A stretch of 12,026 nt of DNA, from the NCBI GenBank assembly GCA_028290085.1, contig JAQGKN010000066.1, positions 1 to 12,026 on the forward strand, written 5' to 3'. The position numbers and the translations under genes are program-made. Below the pieces are notes generated by a model, which saw only the letters and a list, made by a program, of their open reading frames with translations, was not told the DNA's origin and made no database searches. Each line of letters starts with the position of its first letter. Within the stretch, counting starts at the first letter, position 1. The DNA comes from Hyphomicrobiales bacterium. GTDB taxonomy: Bacteria > Pseudomonadota > Alphaproteobacteria > Rhizobiales > Beijerinckiaceae. Of this stretch, positions 1 to 8,423 are shown piece by piece.

Positions 1-35
1 ATCCTGACCAGATCATCTCCGCCAAGCTGAGCTGA
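1..35 (+). CDS. 3' end of an upstream gene (partial)
   Basis: The third frame stays open from the window edge and ends in TGA at 33-35, giving a C-terminus PDQIISAKLS. The first frame also stops nearby, at 28-30, so the choice of frame rests only on the more protein-like composition of this one. Too little is present to identify the product. The gap of 70 bp to the Mur ligase gene holds a strong hairpin. Confidence 0.3.
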   Translation, partial: PDQIISAKLS

Positions 36-56
36 CCTTCGCTTCTGATGCCATCT

Positions 57-81
57 GCCGGGCGGGGTATTCTCGCCCGGC
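57..81 (+). terminator. GC-rich hairpin between upstream gene and the Mur ligase gene
   Basis: GCCGGGCG at 57-64 is a perfect inverted repeat of CGCCCGGC at 74-81 around a 9-nt loop, and wobble pairs can extend the stem by about two. It lies 21 bp after a probable stop codon. No T-run follows, so it is either a poor intrinsic terminator or a structure in the 5' leader of the next gene. Confidence 0.4.
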
Positions 82-105
82 GGATTCGCGCGCCCGGAGA
101 CCGGC

Positions 106-1557
106 ATGACCAAGCATGTGCATTTCATCGGCATTGCCGGCATCGGCATGAGCGCGACCGCTCTGCTGATGCGGATGCAGGGCTGGGAGGTCACGGGCTC
201 GGACGAGGGCTTTTACCCGCCGGCCAGCGAATTGCTGCCGCGCCACGGCATCCGTGTGCGCACGCCGCATTCTCCAGACAATATTCCCGCTGAGGCGGAT
301 CTCATCGTTGTGGGCAAGCACGCCAAGCTGACGATGGACAATGCCGAGGTCGCCGCCGCCCACGCGACCGGCAAGCCGATCACCTCCTATCCCGACGTGC
401 TGGCCGGCATCGCGCGCTCGCGCCAGTCGCTGGTTGTCGTCGGCAGCTACGGCAAATCGACCACAGCGAGCCTCGTCGCCTGGGCGCTGACGGAAGCGGG
501 ACGCGATCCCGGCTATTTCGTCGGCGCAGTGCCCAAAAACCTCGGCATCAACGCGGGGCTCGGGACGGCCCCGGAATTCGTCATCGAGGGTGACGAATAT
601 CCCTCGAGCAACACAGATCCACGCGCCAAATTTCTGCATTACGACGCGCGCACCGTGCTGCTGACGGCTGCCGTCCATGACCACGTCAATATTTTCCCGA
701 CGCAGGCCGACTACGAAAAGCCGTTCGTAGAGCTTATTGAGCGGCTGCCGGAAGACGGGCTGCTGGTTGTCTGCAAAGATGAGCCGCACGCCGTGAAAGT
801 GGCAGCTCACGCAGGCTCGCGCGTCGCGACCTACGCCTTGCAGGACACGAGCGCTGACTATTACCTGACTGACATCGTCTACGGCGAAATCAGCCGCTTC
901 ACGCTTGTGGCGCGCGGTCAAGAAGTCGGCCGTTTCCAGACACATCTGCTCGGCGCACATAATTTGCAGAACATGGCAGGGGCCGCTGCGCTGCTGCTCG
1001 AAAAGGGGCTCGTGACACCCGCCGATCTGCAGAAGGGCTTCGCGTCTTTTCTCGGCGTCGTGCGGCGCATGGACAAGCTTACTGCCACTTCGTCCGTGCC
1101 AGTCTACGAGGGCTTCGGCTCGTCGCGCGAAAAAGCGCGTGCTGCAATTGATGCTATCGAACTGCACTTTCCGGGGCGTCGTCTGCATATCGTCTTCGAG
1201 CCGCATACATTCAGCTGGCGCAATCGCGCGACCATTCACTGGTACGACGATGTGTTCCGGGGTGCCGATCATCTGTTCATCTCGGCCCCGCCAGATCATG
1301 GCGCGGAGTCGCACGATCAGGTGAGCTACGACGAGATCGCAGCGCGCGTGTCGCAAAACCCCGATGTGACCGCCGTGCGGCTCGGCCACGATCAGGCGGA
1401 GAATATCGACGCCATCGTGACGCGTCTCGTGCCAGGCGACGTGGTGCTGCTGCTGACCTCGGGCGATCTCGGCGGCATGATCGTGAAGCTGGTCGCACGG
1501 ATGGAAGAAGAGTTTGGCGGCACGTTATCGCTCGCCCAAAGCGAGATCCCTGCCTAA
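106..1557 (+). CDS. mpl: Divergent Mpl/MurC-family Mur ligase
   Basis: 483 residues, slightly longer than E. coli Mpl (457). Mpl is the cytoplasmic ligase that joins recycled L-Ala-gamma-D-Glu-meso-DAP tripeptide to UDP-MurNAc using ATP. The N-terminus carries a Rossmann-type HFIGIAGIGMSA (residues 6-17) and a Mpl/MurC-like GSD/YPP segment (31-39). The ATP loop is GSYGKSTT (113-120, Lys117), then EGDEY (161-165), HDH (191-193) and GAHNLQN (283-289), all aligning with the Mpl order. The C-terminal domain has VRR (319-321) and EPHTFS (365-370). Oddly, the DDFAHHPT motif of Mpl and MurC reads EGFGSSRE (335-342), and the usual GTHGKTTT loop reads GSYGKSTT. The fold is therefore secure, but the exact substrate is not; it may be a Mpl paralogue with another acceptor. 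Start chosen at the first ATG after GGAG (96-99, 6-nt spacing). Confidence 0.72.
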   Translation: MTKHVHFIGIAGIGMSATALLMRMQGWEVTGSDEGFYPPASELLPRHGIRVRTPHSPDNIPAEADLIVVGKHAKLTMDNAEVAAAHATGKPITSYPDVLAGIARSRQSLVVVGSYGKSTTASLVAWALTEAGRDPGYFVGAVPKNLGINAGLGTAPEFVIEGDEYPSSNTDPRAKFLHYDARTVLLTAAVHDHVNIFPTQADYEKPFVELIERLPEDGLLVVCKDEPHAVKVAAHAGSRVATYALQDTSADYYLTDIVYGEISRFTLVARGQEVGRFQTHLLGAHNLQNMAGAAALLLEKGLVTPADLQKGFASFLGVVRRMDKLTATSSVPVYEGFGSSREKARAAIDAIELHFPGRRLHIVFEPHTFSWRNRATIHWYDDVFRGADHLFISAPPDHGAESHDQVSYDEIAARVSQNPDVTAVRLGHDQAENIDAIVTRLVPGDVVLLLTSGDLGGMIVKLVARMEEEFGGTLSLAQSEIPA

Positions 1558-1586
1558 CCCACTCAGGCGAGGGCGCATCGCGTTGT

Positions 1587-1668
1587 CGTCATTGCGAGCG
1601 ACGCGAAACAATCCAGTACGTTCCTGCGACTCCTGGATTGCCGCGTCTCTTCGCTCCTCGCAATGACG
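1587..1668 (+). repeat. 82-bp nested palindromic repeat, copy A
   Basis: The element begins CGTCATTGCGAG (1587-1598) and ends with its exact complement CTCGCAATGACG (1657-1668). Inside lies a second inverted pair, CAATCCAG (1609-1616) and CTGGATTG (1633-1640), so transcripts would fold into a long hairpin with a small asymmetry in the stem. It differs from copy C (read in reverse) at 6 of 82 positions and from copy B at 12. It fills most of the gap between the Mur ligase gene and queA and ends 31 bp before the queA start. Confidence 0.9.
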
Positions 1669-1699
1669 GCAAGGTTGAGCTCGGTTCGCAAAGGTACCC

Positions 1700-2785
1700 A
1701 TGAAAGTCGACCTGTTCGATTTCGATCTTCCCGAAGAACGCATCGCGCTGCGCCCCGCAGAGCCGCGTGACTCTGCGCGCATGCTCTATGTGCCTGCAAA
1801 CGGGGGGCCTTTCGGAGATCTCGGTATCCGCGACTTCCCCAACATCCTGCGTCCTGGCGACGTACTCGTCGTCAACGATACGCGCGTCATTCCAGCACGC
1901 CTCGACGGGACGCGGCGTCGCGGCGAGAATGTCGCGCGCATGGAGGTTATGCTGCACAAGCGCGAGAGTGATCATCAATGGCGTGCCTTCGTGCGGCCGG
2001 CCAAGAAGCTGAAACTCGGCGAGCGCATTTCCTTTGGCGAGGCATCCGAGAGTGCGGCCTGCATGCTCGGGCAGTTGCATGCAGATGTGAGCGAGAAGGG
2101 CGAGGGCGGCGAAATCGTGCTCGATTTTTCCCTCACCGGCCCTGCGCTCGACGAGGCCATTGTGCGGCACGGGCACATGCCACTGCCTCCCTACATCGCA
2201 GGCAAGCGCCCCGAGGATGCGCGCGATGGTGCTGATTACCAGACCCTTTTTGCTAACGAGCCCGGAGCTGTCGCGGCCCCCACTGCGGGTCTGCACTACA
2301 CGCCCGAGCTGGTCGCGGCGCTCGAGGCGCGCGGCGTGTCCATCCAGCGCGTCACTTTGCACGTGGGGGCGGGCACCTTCTTGCCCGTGAAGGCAGAGGA
2401 CACGCAGGACCATCGCATGCACGCCGAATTTGGTGTTGTGTCGGAGGCGGTGGCCGCGACGTTGAACGCAGCGCGCGCCAGCGGCGGTCGCATCGTCGCG
2501 ACAGGGACGACCTCGTTGCGCATCCTGGAGACCGCGACCGATGCAGACGGCGTGGTCCATCCTTTCGCGGGCGATACGTCGATCTTCATCACGCCGGGTT
2601 ATCGCTTCAAGGCGGTGGATGTGCTGCTGACCAATTTCCATCTGCCGCGCTCGACGCTCTTCATGCTCGTCTGCGCCTTTGCGGGCTTCGAGCGCATGAA
2701 GGCCGCGTATACTCATGCCATCGCGCATGAATACCGCTTCTACAGCTACGGCGATGCCTGCTTGCTTGAGCGGTCGGAGCCGTGA
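1700..2785 (+). CDS. queA: tRNA preQ1(34) S-adenosylmethionine ribosyltransferase-isomerase
   Basis: QueA transfers and isomerises the ribosyl part of SAM onto preQ1 at position 34 of tRNA, making epoxyqueuosine, the penultimate form of queuosine. The 361-residue product has the normal family length and landmarks: [13 protein letters not shown] (56-68), GHMPLPPYI (158-166), AAPTAGLHY (192-200), [10 protein letters not shown] (221-230), [10 protein letters not shown] (311-320) and YRFYSYGDA (345-353). The start follows AAGG (1691-1694) at a 5-nt spacing. Its stop codon overlaps the GTG start of the next gene, which indicates translational coupling. Tgt, the enzyme acting just before it in the pathway, lies downstream. 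No convincing promoter lies in the 31 bp between repeat copy A and the start, so transcription may come from further upstream. Confidence 0.96.
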   Translation: MKVDLFDFDLPEERIALRPAEPRDSARMLYVPANGGPFGDLGIRDFPNILRPGDVLVVNDTRVIPARLDGTRRRGENVARMEVMLHKRESDHQWRAFVRPAKKLKLGERISFGEASESAACMLGQLHADVSEKGEGGEIVLDFSLTGPALDEAIVRHGHMPLPPYIAGKRPEDARDGADYQTLFANEPGAVAAPTAGLHYTPELVAALEARGVSIQRVTLHVGAGTFLPVKAEDTQDHRMHAEFGVVSEAVAATLNAARASGGRIVATGTTSLRILETATDADGVVHPFAGDTSIFITPGYRFKAVDVLLTNFHLPRSTLFMLVCAFAGFERMKAAYTHAIAHEYRFYSYGDACLLERSEP

Positions 2786-3126
2786 GCGAAACACGAATGA
2801 TGCGGGTCATCGCGCGCTGGATCGACGACCCCACCGAGAGCCCGCTCGTCGTGGACCTTTTGGTGGACACCACGACACTGGCCGTCGCAGGACCGAGCGC
2901 CGCCTTCGGCTGCATCGATCTTGAAGGGCCAAACCAGCGCGCGTTCGTGCTTGATTCGGCGGGCCGCGTCGATTTGGGCCCGGACGCCACAGATCGCTAT
3001 TGGAACACCGACCTTCGCTCCACCCGCATCGCCCACGGCGAGTTTTTCAACATGTTCTGGCGAGACGGCGACAGCGGCGCATACAAGATCGTCAAGGTCT
3101 CGACGCTGGGTAGCAAGGCTCCGTGA
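2782..3126 (+). CDS. Hypothetical 114-residue protein between queA and tgt
   Basis: I do not recognise this family. The frame opens with GTG (2782-2784), whose last bases form the queA stop (GTGA overlap), and ends in TGA 55 bp before tgt. An internal ATG at 2797 is an alternative start. The product is soluble-looking, with no signal peptide or membrane segment and no cysteine cluster apart from one Cys near residue 44. It alternates hydrophobic and polar stretches in a way that suggests a mostly beta fold, and the C-terminal half is aromatic (YWNT, EFFNMFW) ending in a basic strand. Codon use is like that of its neighbours. The coupling to queA and the position before tgt suggest co-expression with tRNA modification enzymes, but no function follows from the sequence itself. 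Confidence 0.75.
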   Translation: MSETRMMRVIARWIDDPTESPLVVDLLVDTTTLAVAGPSAAFGCIDLEGPNQRAFVLDSAGRVDLGPDATDRYWNTDLRSTRIAHGEFFNMFWRDGDSGAYKIVKVSTLGSKAP

Positions 3127-3181
3127 CGCCAGGCGCGACAAACGCGCGGCGCTGCCGTATGAACGCGAACCCAATCAAAAG

Positions 3182-4309
3182 ATGACGATGACCCAGCCCT
3201 TCACATTCGAAACCTTTGCCACCGACGGCGCCGCGCGCACTGGCGAAATCCGCATGCCGCGCGGCACGATCCGCACGCCCGCTTTCATGCCGGTCGGCAC
3301 GGCGGCAACGGTGAAGGCGATGTACACCGATCAAGTGCGAGCGCTGGGCGCCGACGTTGTGCTCGGCAACACCTACCATCTCATGCTGCGCCCCGGCGCA
3401 GAGCGTGTCGCCGCGCTGGGCGGCCTGCATAAATTCATGAACTGGCCGCACCCGATCCTCACCGATTCCGGCGGCTTTCAGGTGATGTCTCTCTCCAAGC
3501 TACGCAAGCTCGATGAGAACGGGGTTACCTTCCAATCGCATATCGACGGCGCCAAGCATGTGCTGACGCCCGAGCGCTCGATGGAAATCCAGAGCCTGCT
3601 CGGCTCGGACATCCAGATGCAGTTCGATGAATGCGTGAAACTGCCCTGTTCCGATGCGGAGGCCGAGCGCGCCATGCGGCTCTCGCTGCGCTGGGCCGAG
3701 CGCTCGCGCAAGGCGTTCCGGGGCCAGCCGGGCCAGACGACCTTTGGCATCGTGCAGGGTGGGGCGGTGCCGCATCTGCGGACCGAGAGCGCCAAGGCGC
3801 TGGCCGACATGGACTTCGGCGGCCTTGCCATCGGCGGGCTCGCGGTCGGTGAGCCGCAGGACATCATGCTGGCGATGATCGACGTGGTCGAGCCGTATCT
3901 GCCCAAAGGCAAGCCGCGCTATCTCATGGGCGTGGGCACGCCCGACGACCTGATCGAATCTGTGCGGCGCGGCGTGGACATGTTCGATTGCGTGATGCCG
4001 ACACGCGCCGGCCGGCATGGCCTTGCCTATACGCGAGCTGGTCGCATCAATCTGCGCAACGCCAAACATGCCGATGATCCGCGTCCGCTGGACGCAAATT
4101 CCAGCTGCCCTGCCGCTCGCGATTACTCGCGCGCCTATCTGCACCACCTGATGAGGTCTGGTGAAATTTTAGGCATGATGTTGCTGACCTGGAACAACCT
4201 ATCCTACTATCAGGACCTGATGGCCGGGATGCGTGCATCGATCGCAGCTGGAAGCTTCACGGATTTCGCTTTGGAAACAAAGGCGAACTGGGAGCGGGGC
4301 GACGTCTGA
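3182..4309 (+). CDS. tgt: tRNA-guanine(34) transglycosylase lacking most of the usual zinc ligands
   Basis: Tgt exchanges guanine 34 of Asp, Asn, His and Tyr tRNAs for preQ1 through a covalent Asp-RNA intermediate. The 375-residue product equals E. coli Tgt in length. It has TDSGGFQ (94-100, Asp95), GIVQGG (189-194), GGLAVGE (218-224) and FDCVMPTR (268-275), in which Asp269 is the expected nucleophile. The C-terminal zinc site is unusual: the positions of Cys302, Cys304, Cys307 and His333 in E. coli align without gaps (offset 5) with Ser307, Cys309, Ala312 and Asn338, so only one ligand remains. Surrounding residues ([14 protein letters not shown]) are well kept, so the gene is not decaying. 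The frame is open back to 2921, but the family N-terminus fits ATG 3182 or 3188; the ribosome site is weak (AAAAG). Confidence 0.95.
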   Translation: MTMTQPFTFETFATDGAARTGEIRMPRGTIRTPAFMPVGTAATVKAMYTDQVRALGADVVLGNTYHLMLRPGAERVAALGGLHKFMNWPHPILTDSGGFQVMSLSKLRKLDENGVTFQSHIDGAKHVLTPERSMEIQSLLGSDIQMQFDECVKLPCSDAEAERAMRLSLRWAERSRKAFRGQPGQTTFGIVQGGAVPHLRTESAKALADMDFGGLAIGGLAVGEPQDIMLAMIDVVEPYLPKGKPRYLMGVGTPDDLIESVRRGVDMFDCVMPTRAGRHGLAYTRAGRINLRNAKHADDPRPLDANSSCPAARDYSRAYLHHLMRSGEILGMMLLTWNNLSYYQDLMAGMRASIAAGSFTDFALETKANWERGDV

Positions 4310-4365
4310 GCAAAGCTTCGGCAGGCTCTGGACAGCAGCTTTGATCGGAATCGCGGGCAAAATAA

Positions 4366-4405
4366 AAGCAAGGATCAAGCCCCCTCCGAGGTTGATTCCT
4401 TGCTT
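4366..4405 (+). terminator. Strong stem-loop downstream of tgt
   Basis: AAGCAAGG (4366-4373) pairs with CCTTGCTT (4398-4405), and ATCAA (4374-4378) pairs with TTGAT (4392-4396). This gives a 13-bp stem with one bulged T and a 13-nt loop. It begins 57 bp after the tgt stop. The usual T-run is missing directly after it, so it may protect the tgt mRNA 3' end or belong to a structured RNA rather than act as a classical intrinsic terminator. Confidence 0.45.
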
Positions 4406-4615
4406 CTACAGGCTCCTTGTCTCGCCCTTTCCCGGTCTTTTTATGACCACTTTACGTGGCTACGACCCCTGGCAGCTCCATGGCCACCTTGTGATCGCAC
4501 CGGAAAAGGCTCCTCCCGCGACTTGGACTGCAGCACGGTTCCGGTAGACCCGGAAGCGGCCTCCTTTCGGATAAGCCATGCGACATTAGCGCAGGATTTT
4601 TGGCTTGTCACTGGC

Positions 4616-4652
4616 ATTGTGCACTCTGCGCAACAATTAGGCTTTTTCTTTT
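4616..4652 (+). terminator. Possible weak intrinsic terminator
   Basis: ATTGT-GC (4616-4622) pairs imperfectly with GC and ACAAT (to 4637), followed within a few bases by the T-rich stretch GCTTTTTCTTTT (4641-4652). The stem is short and bulged, so this is tentative. Confidence 0.25.
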
Positions 4653-4724
4653 AAGTTCATGTTTAAACAGTGTTTTCCATGGGTCGAATGGCTTACGGCA
4701 GCTAAGCTGGGGATTGCTCATTTT

Positions 4725-4755
4725 CCGGGTCACTGCCCGGTGTCTTGTCTTTTTG
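4725..4755 (+). terminator. Terminator-like hairpin in the region upstream of proS
   Basis: CCGGG (4725-4729) and CCCGG (4736-4740) form a perfect 5-bp stem with a 6-nt loop, followed by TGTCTTGTCTTTTT. It lies about 85 bp before the proS start, so it could be an attenuator in the proS leader or the end of a small transcript. No leader peptide or alternative antiterminator was worked out. Confidence 0.3.
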
Positions 4756-4839
4756 GCGGGTTTGCGTTTGTTAGCCCGCAGGTGGCGCCCTCAGGGTGCG
4801 CCCGATCCGATTCCTCTTCCGAAAGTCCCGGGCTCCGCT

Positions 4840-6171
4840 ATGCGTCTTTCCCGATATTTCCTGCCCATACTGCGTGAAACCCCGAAAGAGGCCGAGATAG
4901 TCTCGCACCGCCTCATGCTGCGAGCCGGCATGATCCGGCAGGAGTCATCGGGCATTTACGCATGGCTGCCGCTGGGCCTGCGGGTCCTGAACAAGATCAA
5001 CGCCCTTGTGCGCGAAGAGCAGAATCGGGCAGGGGCCGTCGAGCTGCTGATGCCGGTCATCCAGTCCGCCGGCCTTTGGCGTGAATCCGGCCGCTACGAC
5101 GATTACGGCAAGGAAATGCTACGCATCACGGATCGGCACGAGCGTGACATTCTGTTCGGGCCCACGAATGAAGAGATGATCACCGAGATCTTCCGGGGTA
5201 GCGTGCGGTCCTACAAGGACTTGCCGCTCAATCTCTATCATATCCAGTGGAAGTTCCGCGACGAGGTGCGCCCGCGCTTCGGCGTCATGCGCTCGCGCGA
5301 GTTCCTGATGAAGGACGCCTATTCCTTCGACCTCGATGCCGAGGGCGCGCGCCACTCCTACAACAAGATGTTCGTCGCCTATCTGCGCACCTTCGCGCGC
5401 ATGGGTCTGACGGCGATCCCGATGGTTGCAGAGACCGGGCCGATCGGCGGCAACCTGAGCCACGAGTTCATCATCCTGGCTTCGACGGGTGAAAGCGAAG
5501 TGTTCTGCCACAAGGACTATCTGTCCCTGTCGACGCCTGAGGACTCGATCGCATTCGACGATCGCGCGGTCATGCAGGCCGAGGTGGATCGCTGGACGCA
5601 GCATTACGCAGCGACCTCCGAGATGCACGACGCGCCCGCCTTCGATGCTCTGCCAGAAGACGTCAAAGTCTCTGCGCGCGGCATTGAAGTCGGCCATATT
5701 TTCTCCTTCGGTACGAAATACTCCGAGCCCATGCGGGCCGTGGTCAACGGCCCCGACGGCAAGGAGGTGCCGGTGCAGATGGGCTCCTACGGCATCGGTC
5801 CCTCGCGTCTCGTTGCGGCGCTGATCGAGGCCAACCATGACGACAACGGCATCATTTGGCCCGAAGCTGTAGCGCCCTTCGATATTGGCCTCGCCAATCT
5901 GAAGCCGGGCGATGCGGCGACGGACGCTGCTTGCCAGAGCCTCTACGACCAGTTCACCAAGGCCGGTTTTGACGTGCTCTACGATGATCGCGACGAGCGT
6001 CCCGGCGCGAAATTCGCGACGATGGATCTCATCGGCCTGCCGCATCAGGTGATCGTCGGCCCCAAGGGGCTGGCAGACGGCAAGATCGAGCTGAAAAACC
6101 GCCGCAGTGGCGCAAAGGAATTGCTGTCTCTGGACGAGGTCGTTGCGAAGCTGGCGGTTGGGAAGAAGTAG
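4840..6171 (+). CDS. proS: Prolyl-tRNA synthetase (short alphaproteobacterial type)
   Basis: ProRS charges tRNA-Pro with proline. The 443 residues include GPTNEE (107-112), class II motif 2 [13 protein letters not shown] (139-151), motif 3 [13 protein letters not shown] (315-327) and the C-terminal anticodon-binding domain beginning around [15 protein letters not shown] (333-347). E. coli-type ProRS is about 570 residues and carries an editing insertion of some 180 residues. Here only a stub of roughly 55 residues (about 221-275) occupies that place, as is usual in alphaproteobacteria, so mischarged Ala-tRNA-Pro must be cleared by another protein. The frame is open back to 4600, but the family N-terminus [13 protein letters not shown] fits ATG 4840. 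No clear Shine-Dalgarno precedes it. Confidence 0.95.
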   Translation: MRLSRYFLPILRETPKEAEIVSHRLMLRAGMIRQESSGIYAWLPLGLRVLNKINALVREEQNRAGAVELLMPVIQSAGLWRESGRYDDYGKEMLRITDRHERDILFGPTNEEMITEIFRGSVRSYKDLPLNLYHIQWKFRDEVRPRFGVMRSREFLMKDAYSFDLDAEGARHSYNKMFVAYLRTFARMGLTAIPMVAETGPIGGNLSHEFIILASTGESEVFCHKDYLSLSTPEDSIAFDDRAVMQAEVDRWTQHYAATSEMHDAPAFDALPEDVKVSARGIEVGHIFSFGTKYSEPMRAVVNGPDGKEVPVQMGSYGIGPSRLVAALIEANHDDNGIIWPEAVAPFDIGLANLKPGDAATDAACQSLYDQFTKAGFDVLYDDRDERPGAKFATMDLIGLPHQVIVGPKGLADGKIELKNRRSGAKELLSLDEVVAKLAVGKK

Positions 6172-6228
6172 GATTTTCGCGACGAGAACGTGGCCCGCTT
6201 CTCCCAGAAGAAGCATCGGCCTCGTTGC

Positions 6229-6310
6229 CGTCATTGCGAGCAAAGCGAAGCAATCCAGTGCGGTCTCGCGGCTCCTGGATTGCTTCGTCGCTCCGCTCCT
6301 CGCAATGACG
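6229..6310 (+). repeat. 82-bp nested palindromic repeat, copy B
   Basis: Same design and length as copy A: terminal CGTCATTGCGAG (6229-6240) and CTCGCAATGACG (6299-6310), internal CAATCCAG (6251-6258) and CTGGATTG (6275-6282). It differs from the reverse of copy C at 6 of 82 positions. The eight bases before it (CTCGTTGC, 6221-6228) also match the flank of copy C, so the true element may be about 90 bp. It separates proS from the lol operon. Confidence 0.9.
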
Positions 6311-6423
6311 ACGGTGTTGAGTGTGGCTAACTGCGAGATTGGACCGGCTGAACGTATGATGATCACTATGCCGATCAGAACACTAAACGTCGCTGCCCGG
6401 TACGTGCCGCGCGGAGCCGCTTC

Positions 6424-7725
6424 ATGACCGTCGCCGCTGAAACCGGTCTGTCGCAGGCCGTAGGTCCCGTAGCGACACGTGCCTTCGCGTCCTTCGAATG
6501 GATGATCGCATTCCGCTATCTGCGGGCACGCCGCGCGCAGGGCTTTGTATCCGTCATCGCCGGCTTCTCCTTCGCAGGCATTGCGCTTGGCGTTGCCACG
6601 CTCATCGTCGTCATGTCCGTCATGAACGGCTTTCACATCGAGCTGATGAACAAGATCGTCGGCATCAACGGTCACGTCTTTCTGCAGGGCGTCGAACGGC
6701 CGCTGACGGATTTCGACGAGGTTGTCGACCGCATCAAGAAGGTGAAGGGCGTCACGCTCGCTCTGCCCATGGTCGAAAGCGCCGCCGGTGTCTCGTCGCA
6801 ATATCAGCAGACAGGCGCACTGGTGCGCGGCATTCGCGAAGCAGACATCAAGTTGCTGCCGGGCATCGCCAACAATGTGAAACTTGGCACGCTCGAGTCC
6901 TTCGATACGCTCGGCGGCGTCGCCATCGGGCAGAAAATGGCCGAACAGCTCAGCGTCCGGGTCGGCGACAATGTCACCATCCTGACAGCGCGCGGAGCCT
7001 CGACGCCCTTCGGCATTGCGCCGCGTATCAAGACATATCCTGTTGTTGCGATCTTCCAGATCGGCGTATCGGAATTCGACGGCATTTTCGTCTACATGCC
7101 CTTCGACGAAGCGCAGTCCTTCTTCAACAAGGAGAACGAGGCCAGCGTGATCGAGGCCTTCGTCGACAAGCCCGACAACATGGACGCCTATCGCGAAAAG
7201 CTCGATGCCGCCGTGCAGCGTCCGATGATCATGACGGACTGGCGCCAGCGCAATAAAAGCTTCTTCGATGCGCTGAAGATCGAGAGCACGGTGATGTTCT
7301 TCATCCTCACGCTCATTGTCCTGGTGGCGGCCCTCAACATCATTTCCGGCCTGACCATGCTGGTGAAGGACAAGGGTCGCGACATCGCCATCCTGCGCAC
7401 GATGGGCGCCACGCGGGGCGCCATCCAGCGCGTGTTCCTCATCACGGGCGCAGCCATCGGCATATCTGGCACGCTGGCCGGCTTCCTGCTCGGGCTGCTG
7501 GTCGCACATAATCTCGAGCCGATCCGGCAGGGACTGAACAGACTCTTGGGGCTGAATATCTTCGACCCGAACTTCTATCTGCTGAGCCGGCTTCCTTCCG
7601 TCATCGAACCTTCCGACGTCATCGCCGTCGTCGGCCTGTCGCTGACGCTCTCGGTGCTGGCCACCATCTTTCCATCGCGCCGGGCTGCCAAGCTCGATCC
7701 GGTGGAAGCCCTGCGTTACGAGTGA
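6424..7725 (+). CDS. lolC: Lipoprotein-releasing ABC transporter permease (LolC/LolE family)
   Basis: This inner-membrane permease, with LolD, extracts mature lipoproteins from the inner membrane and hands them to LolA. The 433 residues show the family layout: N-terminal [13 protein letters not shown] (25-37), first membrane helix about 41-65 followed by [12 protein letters not shown], a large periplasmic domain (about 66-285), and three C-terminal helices (about 289-311, 336-361, 397-417). The cytoplasmic loop [15 protein letters not shown] (316-330) is the expected contact with the ATPase. The last residues ([18 protein letters not shown]) are typical of the family. Only one permease gene is present here, so it probably works as a homodimer instead of an LolC-LolE pair, unless a second copy exists elsewhere. 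The start follows GGAG (6413-6416) at 7 nt. lolD begins 7 bp after the stop. Confidence 0.92.
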   Translation: MTVAAETGLSQAVGPVATRAFASFEWMIAFRYLRARRAQGFVSVIAGFSFAGIALGVATLIVVMSVMNGFHIELMNKIVGINGHVFLQGVERPLTDFDEVVDRIKKVKGVTLALPMVESAAGVSSQYQQTGALVRGIREADIKLLPGIANNVKLGTLESFDTLGGVAIGQKMAEQLSVRVGDNVTILTARGASTPFGIAPRIKTYPVVAIFQIGVSEFDGIFVYMPFDEAQSFFNKENEASVIEAFVDKPDNMDAYREKLDAAVQRPMIMTDWRQRNKSFFDALKIESTVMFFILTLIVLVAALNIISGLTMLVKDKGRDIAILRTMGATRGAIQRVFLITGAAIGISGTLAGFLLGLLVAHNLEPIRQGLNRLLGLNIFDPNFYLLSRLPSVIEPSDVIAVVGLSLTLSVLATIFPSRRAAKLDPVEALRYE

Positions 7726-7732
7726 GGCCCCG

Positions 7733-8416
7733 TTGAGCGATCCCGCGATTTTCCTGCATCAGGTCGAACGGCGCTATGTGCAGGCCGAGAACACGCTCGA
7801 GATTTTGCGCAGCGCGGAACTGGCGATCTGGCCGGGGCAGTCCGTCGCACTGATCGCGCCGTCGGGCGCCGGAAAATCGACGCTGCTCCATATCGCGGGT
7901 TTGCTGGAACGCCCCGATGGCGGAGAGGTCTTCGTGGGCGACCAGCCGACGGCGCATATGGATGACGATGCGCGAACTGCGCTGCGGCGCATCGAGATCG
8001 GCTTCGTCTATCAGTTCCACCATTTGCTGCCGGAGTTTTCGGCTGCCGAGAACGTCATGCTGCCACAAATGATTCGGGGCCTGTCGAAGGCCGAGGCGCG
8101 CGATCGGTCTTCGCAACTGTTGACCTATCTGGGTCTGGGCAAGCGCACGAAGCACCGGCCCGGCGAATTGTCAGGCGGCGAACAGCAGCGCGTCGCCATC
8201 GCGCGAGCTGTCGCCAACAATCCGCGCGTTCTTCTCGCCGACGAGCCGACCGGCAACCTCGACCCGAAGACTGCCGATCATGTCTTCGGCGCTCTGACCG
8301 ATCTCGTGCGCATGTCCGGCCTTGCAGCGCTCATCGCGACGCATAATCTGGAATTGGCTTCGCGCATGGACCGGCGCGTGACCCTGCGCGACGGGCTCGT
8401 CGTCGAACTGGACTGA
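7733..8416 (+). CDS. lolD: Lipoprotein-releasing system ATP-binding protein LolD
   Basis: LolD powers lipoprotein release together with the upstream permease. The 227-residue ABC ATPase contains Walker [10 protein letters not shown] (42-50, Lys48), Q-loop Gln94, signature LSGGEQQR (146-153), Walker B VLLADEPT (166-173) with Glu171, and H-loop His204. The first glycine of the usual Walker A consensus is Ala42; the catalytic residues are all kept. The start is a TTG at 7733, supported by GAGG (7724-7727) that overlaps the stop of the permease gene, and the 7-bp gap implies coupled translation. queC follows after another 7 bp, so three genes form one operon. LolD is distinguished from general MacB-like ATPases mainly by its neighbour. 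Confidence 0.94.
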   Translation: MSDPAIFLHQVERRYVQAENTLEILRSAELAIWPGQSVALIAPSGAGKSTLLHIAGLLERPDGGEVFVGDQPTAHMDDDARTALRRIEIGFVYQFHHLLPEFSAAENVMLPQMIRGLSKAEARDRSSQLLTYLGLGKRTKHRPGELSGGEQQRVAIARAVANNPRVLLADEPTGNLDPKTADHVFGALTDLVRMSGLAALIATHNLELASRMDRRVTLRDGLVVELD

Positions 8417-8423
8417 GGGCAGC

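Larger units (their letters stand above)
4310..4839 (+). other. 530-bp intergenic region between tgt and proS with several stem-loops
   Basis: No open frame here looks like a protein: the short frames are rich in Cys, Trp and Arg and match no family I know. The region is less GC-rich than its flanks in places and contains several inverted repeats: 4311-4343 (CAAAGCT/AGCTTTG), 4366-4405, 4539-4555 (TTCCGG/CCGGAA, 5-nt loop), 4616-4637 and 4725-4740. The last two are followed by T-rich tracts. I see no tRNA, tmRNA, SRP RNA or RNase P signature. It may hold the proS promoter and leader, a small RNA, or both. Confidence 0.5.

Noticed and set aside
13..1389. 458-residue open frame on the - strand opposite the Mur ligase gene
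   Set aside because: Mirror frame of a convincing gene, with shadow-like composition and no recognisable domain.
2921..3181. 87-residue N-terminal extension of tgt
   Set aside because: It overlaps the unknown gene 2782-3126 in another frame and is rich in Arg and Ser. The family N-terminus fits 3182.
4400..4654. 84-residue frame in the tgt-proS gap
   Set aside because: Rich in Cys, Trp and Pro, with no good ribosome site and no similarity I recognise; it spans several stem-loops.
4600..4839. 80-residue N-terminal extension of proS
   Set aside because: The extension is low in family-like features and crosses a terminator-like hairpin. ProRS proteins of this type start at [10 protein letters not shown], which matches ATG 4840.
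6339..6360. TTGGAC and TATGAT as a promoter for the lol operon
   Set aside because: The hexamers are only 10 bp apart, too close for a sigma-70 promoter, and no better -35 sits at 16-18 bp.
5119..7509. 796-residue open frame on the - strand opposite proS and the lolC permease
   Set aside because: It runs antisense to two well-supported genes and through repeat copy B, and its product is Arg/His/Asp-rich without family motifs. Long antisense frames are common in GC-rich DNA.
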